From: Corynebacterium sp. 13CS0277 | GTDB lineage: Bacteria > Actinomycetota > Actinomycetes > Mycobacteriales > Mycobacteriaceae | NCBI RefSeq assembly: GCF_002994655.1 | Contig: NZ_PPDL01000027.1 | Coordinates: forward strand, 1-37,553 | DNA length: 37,553 nt | Direction: 5' to 3' | In this document: positions 34,014 to 37,553 of the stretch, in pieces | Numbering within the stretch: position 1 is the first letter of the stretch | Layout of the letters: every line of letters begins with the position of its first letter | Position numbers and translations under genes: made by a program | The notes under the pieces: model-generated | Told to the model about the DNA's origin: nothing | Seen by the model: only the letters and a program-made list of their open reading frames with translations | Databases searched by the model: none

Positions 34014-35705
34014 ATGAATGATGTGACCTCCGATACCGTCATCAAGGGCACTGCAGTTGTGCCCGGCATTGCTTTTGCCGACGCTGTCTGGATCCGCCCC
34101 CGCCCTGAGCTCCCCTCCGCCGGCCCCGTGGTCGCGGAAGAGCAGCGCGATGAAGAAACCGCCCGCTTCGAGGCTGCTGCCGACACCGTCGCCGCTCGCC
34201 TCGACGAGCGTTCCGCTGCCGCCGAAGGCGCAGCCAAGCAGGTGCTCGCCGCCACCGCCGGCATGGTCCGCGACCGCGGCTGGCGCAAGGCTGTGAAGAA
34301 GAACATCAACTCCGGCCAGCCGGCGGACTACGCCGTCGTCGCCGCCACCACCAAGTTCATCTCCATGTTCGAGGCCGCTGGTGGCGTCATGGCGGAGCGT
34401 GTCACCGACCTGCGTGACATCCGTGACCGCGTGATCGCCGAACTGCGCGGCGAGGAAGAGCCCGGCCTGCCGACCGTGACCTCCCCGGTCGTGCTGTTCG
34501 CCGACGATCTGTCCCCGGCCGACACCGCAGCGCTCGATACCAACTACTTCGTCGCCCTCGTCACCGAGCTCGGCGGCCCCACCTCCCACACCGCGATCAT
34601 CGCCCGTCAGCTCAACGTGCCCTGCATCGTCGCTGTGGGCGAGAAGGTCAAGGCCATCTCCGCCGGCGAGAAGGTTCTCGTCGATGGTTCCCTCGGCACC
34701 ATCACCACCGGCGCCGATCCGGTCCAGGCAGAGAAGATGGTGGAGGACTACCGCCACTTCGCTGAGCGCGTCGCCCAGTGGCGTGGCCCCGCCCAGACCA
34801 AGGACGGCCACCGCGTCCAGCTGCTCGCCAACGTCCAGGACGGCAACGCCGCTCGCGTGGCCGCCAGCACCCAGGCCGAAGGTATCGGCCTGTTCCGCAC
34901 CGAGATGTGCTTCCTGTCCGCCACCACGGAACCCTCCGTCGACGAGCAGGCCTCCGTCTACAAGAAGGTGCTCGAGCAGTTCCCGACCTCCAAGGTCGTC
35001 GTCCGCTCCCTCGACGCCGGCTCCGACAAGCCGGTGGCCTTCGCCACCATGGCCGACGAGATGAACCCCGCCCTCGGTGTGCGTGGTCTCCGCGTGGCCC
35101 GCGCGAACGAGCCGCTGCTCACCCGCCAGCTCGACGCTATCGCCAAGGCTGCGAACGACCTCGGTCGCGACGAGAATGCCCCCACCTGGGTCATGGCTCC
35201 GATGGTCGCCACCGCACGTGAGGCCAAGTGGTTCTCCGATCTGTGCAAGGAGCGCAACCTCATCGCCGGCGCGATGATCGAGGTTCCCGCCGCCGCCCTC
35301 ATGGCGGACAAGATCATGCCGCACCTGCACTTCGTCTCCATCGGCACCAACGACCTCACCCAGTACACGATGGCCGCGGACCGTATGAGCCCGCAGCTGG
35401 CGTACCTCACCGACCCGTGGCAGCCGGCTGTGCTGCGCCTCATCAAGCACACCTGCGACATGGGCAAGAAGTACGACACCGCCGTGGGTGTCTGTGGCGA
35501 AGCCGCCGCCGACCCGCTGCTCGCCTGCGTGCTCACTGGCCTGGGCGTGAACTCCCTGTCTGCTGCGTCCACCGCCATCGCCGGCGTGGGTGCACAGCTT
35601 GCCGAGCTCGACTTCGCCACCTGCCAGGCTGCCGCCGAAGCTGCCCTCAACGCTGAGGGCGCTACCCAGGCACGTGAGGCCGTGCGCGCTCTCATCAAGG
35701 GCTAA
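34014..35705 (+). CDS. ptsI: PTS Enzyme I (phosphoenolpyruvate–protein phosphotransferase)
   Basis: Enzyme I takes phosphate from PEP and passes it to HPr, the first step of all PTS sugar uptake. The 563-aa protein has the HPr-binding helical N-domain (~40–150), the phospho-His H192 in GGPTSHTAIIARQLNVPCIV, a linker, and the PEP-binding barrel with EGIGLFRTEMCFL, VRSLDAGSDKP, NPALGVRGLR, FVSIGTNDLTQYTMAADR and VGVCGEAAADP. AGGA at 34002–34005 precedes ATG 34014 by eight bases. It is divergent from fruR and ends in a strong terminator. It is full length. Confidence 0.97.
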   Translation: MNDVTSDTVIKGTAVVPGIAFADAVWIRPRPELPSAGPVVAEEQRDEETARFEAAADTVAARLDERSAAAEGAAKQVLAATAGMVRDRGWRKAVKKNINSGQPADYAVVAATTKFISMFEAAGGVMAERVTDLRDIRDRVIAELRGEEEPGLPTVTSPVVLFADDLSPADTAALDTNYFVALVTELGGPTSHTAIIARQLNVPCIVAVGEKVKAISAGEKVLVDGSLGTITTGADPVQAEKMVEDYRHFAERVAQWRGPAQTKDGHRVQLLANVQDGNAARVAASTQAEGIGLFRTEMCFLSATTEPSVDEQASVYKKVLEQFPTSKVVVRSLDAGSDKPVAFATMADEMNPALGVRGLRVARANEPLLTRQLDAIAKAANDLGRDENAPTWVMAPMVATAREAKWFSDLCKERNLIAGAMIEVPAAALMADKIMPHLHFVSIGTNDLTQYTMAADRMSPQLAYLTDPWQPAVLRLIKHTCDMGKKYDTAVGVCGEAAADPLLACVLTGLGVNSLSAASTAIAGVGAQLAELDFATCQAAAEAALNAEGATQAREAVRALIKG

Positions 35706-36013
35706 GCTTGGGCCCCGGCCGCTCACCAGCGGCCACTCCGCTGCCTGCCGCCCCGACCAGGTGAACTGATCACCCGCGGCAGCAGCACTACTCAGACAGT
35801 GATGAAACCCTGGGCACCAGTCGTTGGAGACGGTGCCCAGGGTTTTCTCGTGGCCACACACGCGTGATGGGTGCTGCTGTCGCTGAGACCCGACTTGGCT
35901 CACGGCCGGGTGACTAATCTCATATTGACACGCTGACCAGGATGAACGAGATTCAAAAAGTCGAAAAGTGTGCACTAGGGGGCACCCGAATCCGGTCACT
36001 AGAGTGAGAAATT
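35706..36013. other. ptsI–transposase spacer
   Basis: The 308-bp stretch holds the ptsI terminator and then lower-GC, AT-richer sequence leading into the transposase, marking the likely start of the mobile element near 35.9 kb. No other gene is visible. Confidence 0.5.
35805..35849 (+). terminator. Rho-independent terminator after ptsI
   Basis: AAACCCTGGGCACC (35805–35818) pairs with GGTGCCCAGGGTTT (35832–35845) over 14 bp, followed by TCTCG. The stem is long and perfect. Confidence 0.88.
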
Positions 36014-37507
36014 ATGAGTCCGTTCATCCGGCAGGTGCGCACGACCTCAGGCGCGACGGCAGTTCAAGTGGTCTTCAGCCAACGCGGTGGGAAGAAAAAC
36101 CTCCGACACGTCGGCTCTGCGCACACCCCTGCAGAACTTGAGCTACTGCTGGCCCGTGCCCGTGAGATCCTTCAAGGTGACCAGCTCGCCTTCGACTTTG
36201 GCCTGGTGGAATCCCCTGTAGGGTCCGTCGACAACCCCGTTCCAGTGACGTCGCAACGCGCCGGCTACCTGCTGGATTGCATCGACGCGGTCTACGACAC
36301 CATCGGGTTTTCCGCCGCGACCGGCAACGACACAGTCTTCCGCGACCTTGTGCGAGCACGCATCATCGATCCCGGTTCTAAGTTGCAAAGCATCGAAACA
36401 CTCTCTGACGTCGGGGTTCAGTCAGCCAGCTACGCGACCATCAAACGCCATCTGCCGGAATACGCCACCGAACCTTTCCGGGAAGTCCTTAGTCAGGCAC
36501 TCGCTGGCTTCGCTGGAATCGGGCAAGGATCGCTGGTCCTCTACGACGTGACCACCTTGTACTACGAGACTGACATCCCCGACGACCTGCGTAAACCAGG
36601 TTTTTCCAAAGAGCGTCGTGTGGAACCGCAAATCGTAGTCGGGCTGCTGGCTGACGCATCCGGTTTCCCCTTGAACGTCGGGGCTTTCGAAGGCAACAAA
36701 GCCGAGACGAAAACGATGTTGCCGGTGATTCAAGCGTTCCAGGACGCCTACCGACTGGAGTCGGTCACTGTCGTGGCTGATGCGGGCATGTTTTCCGCAG
36801 CCAACAAAAAAGCTCTCCGCGAAGCGGGGTTGGATTACATTTTGTCGACCAGAGTCCCGAACATCCCGGAAGTGATCAAGCAGTGGATGGAAGAACATCC
36901 TGGTCAGAGCTTTAAAGATGGGCAGTCGTGGACGGCGAGCGGCTTTGATGATGCCCGCAGCAGCCGCGCCGAGGGGAAGTCGTTGGTGCACTACGTGTAC
37001 TCGGAGAAGCGGGCGAAAAAGACGCTGCACGGACTGGAGAAGCAGTACGACAAGGCGCGTACTGTCATCGAAGAGCATCGGTCGGTGAAGTCGAATCGGT
37101 ACGTGAAGCTGGTGGGGGCTAAAAAGCAGCTTGACGAGGAACTTTACGCCAAGCATCAGACACTAGCTGGGCTGAAGGGGTACGAGACTTCGCGGCAGGA
37201 TTTAAGTGTTGATGCTGTGTTGGGGGCGTATCGACAGTTGTTGAATGTTGAAAAGTCGTTTCGGATGTCGAAGTCCGATCTGAAGGCGCGGCCGATTTTT
37301 GCGTGGAAGAAGGATTCGATCGAGGCTCATTTGAATGTGGTGATGGCGGCGCTTGCGGTGAGTCATGTCTTGGAGCAAGCCTCAGGGATGAGCATTAAAC
37401 GCCTGGTCAGGGAGCTGCGGCGGTATCGGACTATCGAATTGGATGTTGGTGGTCACACGATGTGGGCGCAGACGCCGGCAGTGTCATACCCTGTAAGCAA
37501 AATCTGA
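35926..37507 (+). mobile_element. IS1634/IS1549-like insertion sequence, ends approximate
   Basis: The element is defined by its transposase and by a drop in GC and a shift in codon use relative to ptsI. Clear terminal inverted repeats and target duplications were not found. TGACAC at 35926–35931 and GTGTCA at 37481–37486 are inverted copies of a short motif and could mark ends, but this may be chance. The right end may lie inside the annotated reading frame or beyond it. Confidence 0.55.
36014..37507 (+). CDS. IS1634 family (DDE, IS4-like) transposase
   Basis: The 497-aa protein has the features of IS1634/IS1549 transposases. The first catalytic Asp is probably D178 (SLVLYDVTTLYYET), the second D256 (VTVVADAGMFS), and the Glu E413 in YRQLLNVEKSFRMSKSDLKARPIF, the YREK-like motif. 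A long insertion domain (~280–395) rich in Lys, Arg and Glu precedes the Glu. The C-terminus stops soon after TIELDVGGHTMWAQTP, with SYPVSKI as the last residues; related proteins, as I recall, run further, so the end could be truncated or read into flanking DNA. TTG, TTT and GGG codons, rare in the neighbours, are common near its 3' end. Confidence 0.9.
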   Translation: MSPFIRQVRTTSGATAVQVVFSQRGGKKNLRHVGSAHTPAELELLLARAREILQGDQLAFDFGLVESPVGSVDNPVPVTSQRAGYLLDCIDAVYDTIGFSAATGNDTVFRDLVRARIIDPGSKLQSIETLSDVGVQSASYATIKRHLPEYATEPFREVLSQALAGFAGIGQGSLVLYDVTTLYYETDIPDDLRKPGFSKERRVEPQIVVGLLADASGFPLNVGAFEGNKAETKTMLPVIQAFQDAYRLESVTVVADAGMFSAANKKALREAGLDYILSTRVPNIPEVIKQWMEEHPGQSFKDGQSWTASGFDDARSSRAEGKSLVHYVYSEKRAKKTLHGLEKQYDKARTVIEEHRSVKSNRYVKLVGAKKQLDEELYAKHQTLAGLKGYETSRQDLSVDAVLGAYRQLLNVEKSFRMSKSDLKARPIFAWKKDSIEAHLNVVMAALAVSHVLEQASGMSIKRLVRELRRYRTIELDVGGHTMWAQTPAVSYPVSKI

Positions 37508-37525
37508 GCTTGAGAAGGTCTTGAC

Positions 37526-37553
37526 ATGACAACCGCCACCACCACTACCGAGC
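37526..37553 (+). CDS. Start of a partial gene at the window edge
   Basis: ATG 37526 opens MTTATTTTE and runs off the window; GAGAAGG lies about eight bases upstream, so this looks like a real start. Nine codons are too few to identify it. In C. glutamicum I would expect sugR or other PTS-linked genes near ptsI, but the insertion sequence may have changed the neighbourhood. Confidence 0.35.

Noticed and set aside
33978..35999. Long minus-strand frame (673 codons) antisense to ptsI
   Set aside because: No domain, no promoter, and ptsI on the other strand is a textbook Enzyme I.

Overview
The window is a high-GC chromosomal segment of a Corynebacterium-type actinobacterium. The assignment rests on gene order and content: ftsK–terC, pgsA–cinA–clgR–pspA, bioYMN, a small DUF3046 gene followed by recA–recX, gluABCD, miaB/miaA/dapF/hflX, and a fructose PTS block (fruR–fruK–ptsF–ptsH) divergent from ptsI. 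From memory this is close to the order in C. glutamicum. Species cannot be fixed from the sequence alone. No tRNA, rRNA, CRISPR array, prophage or biosynthetic cluster was seen.

Layout. 0.2–5.6 kb: a TIGR03085-type protein, the FtsK DNA translocase, and a TerC membrane protein preceded by a probable Mn2+-sensing yybP-ykoY riboswitch. 5.7–8.9 kb: a YciI protein divergent from pgsA–cinA, then the stress regulator clgR and the envelope-stress protein pspA. clgR has a SigH-type promoter, and a near-perfect CIRCE (HrcA operator) sits on the 3' end of cinA. 9.0–11.0 kb (minus): the biotin ECF transporter bioY–bioM–bioN with a BioQ-like box upstream. 11.1–13.7 kb: DUF3046, then recA and recX. recA has a LexA-like box inside its promoter spacer and two perfect DnaA boxes further upstream. 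13.8–17.2 kb (minus): glutamate ABC importer gluABCD. 17.6–28.7 kb: tRNA modification (miaB, miaA), lysine/peptidoglycan precursor synthesis (dapF), hflX, a uracil permease, a DUF349 protein and three uncharacterised proteins, one with a cysteine-rich tail. 28.9–35.7 kb: HPr, fructose EIIABC, 1-phosphofructokinase, a DeoR regulator and divergent Enzyme I. 36.0–37.5 kb: an IS1634/IS1549-like transposase next to the start of a partial gene.

Common themes. At least ten genes have a TANNNT-like -10 hexamer 5–8 bases before the start codon and no Shine-Dalgarno, indicating leaderless mRNAs; this decided several start choices. Convergent pairs and operon ends are closed by long GC-rich hairpins, some readable on both strands. 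Core genes are intact. The most interesting material is regulatory: the CIRCE/SigH arrangement at clgR, the DnaA and LexA sites at recA, the TerC riboswitch, and a palindrome at yciI/pgsA. I did not find a convincing new multigene system.
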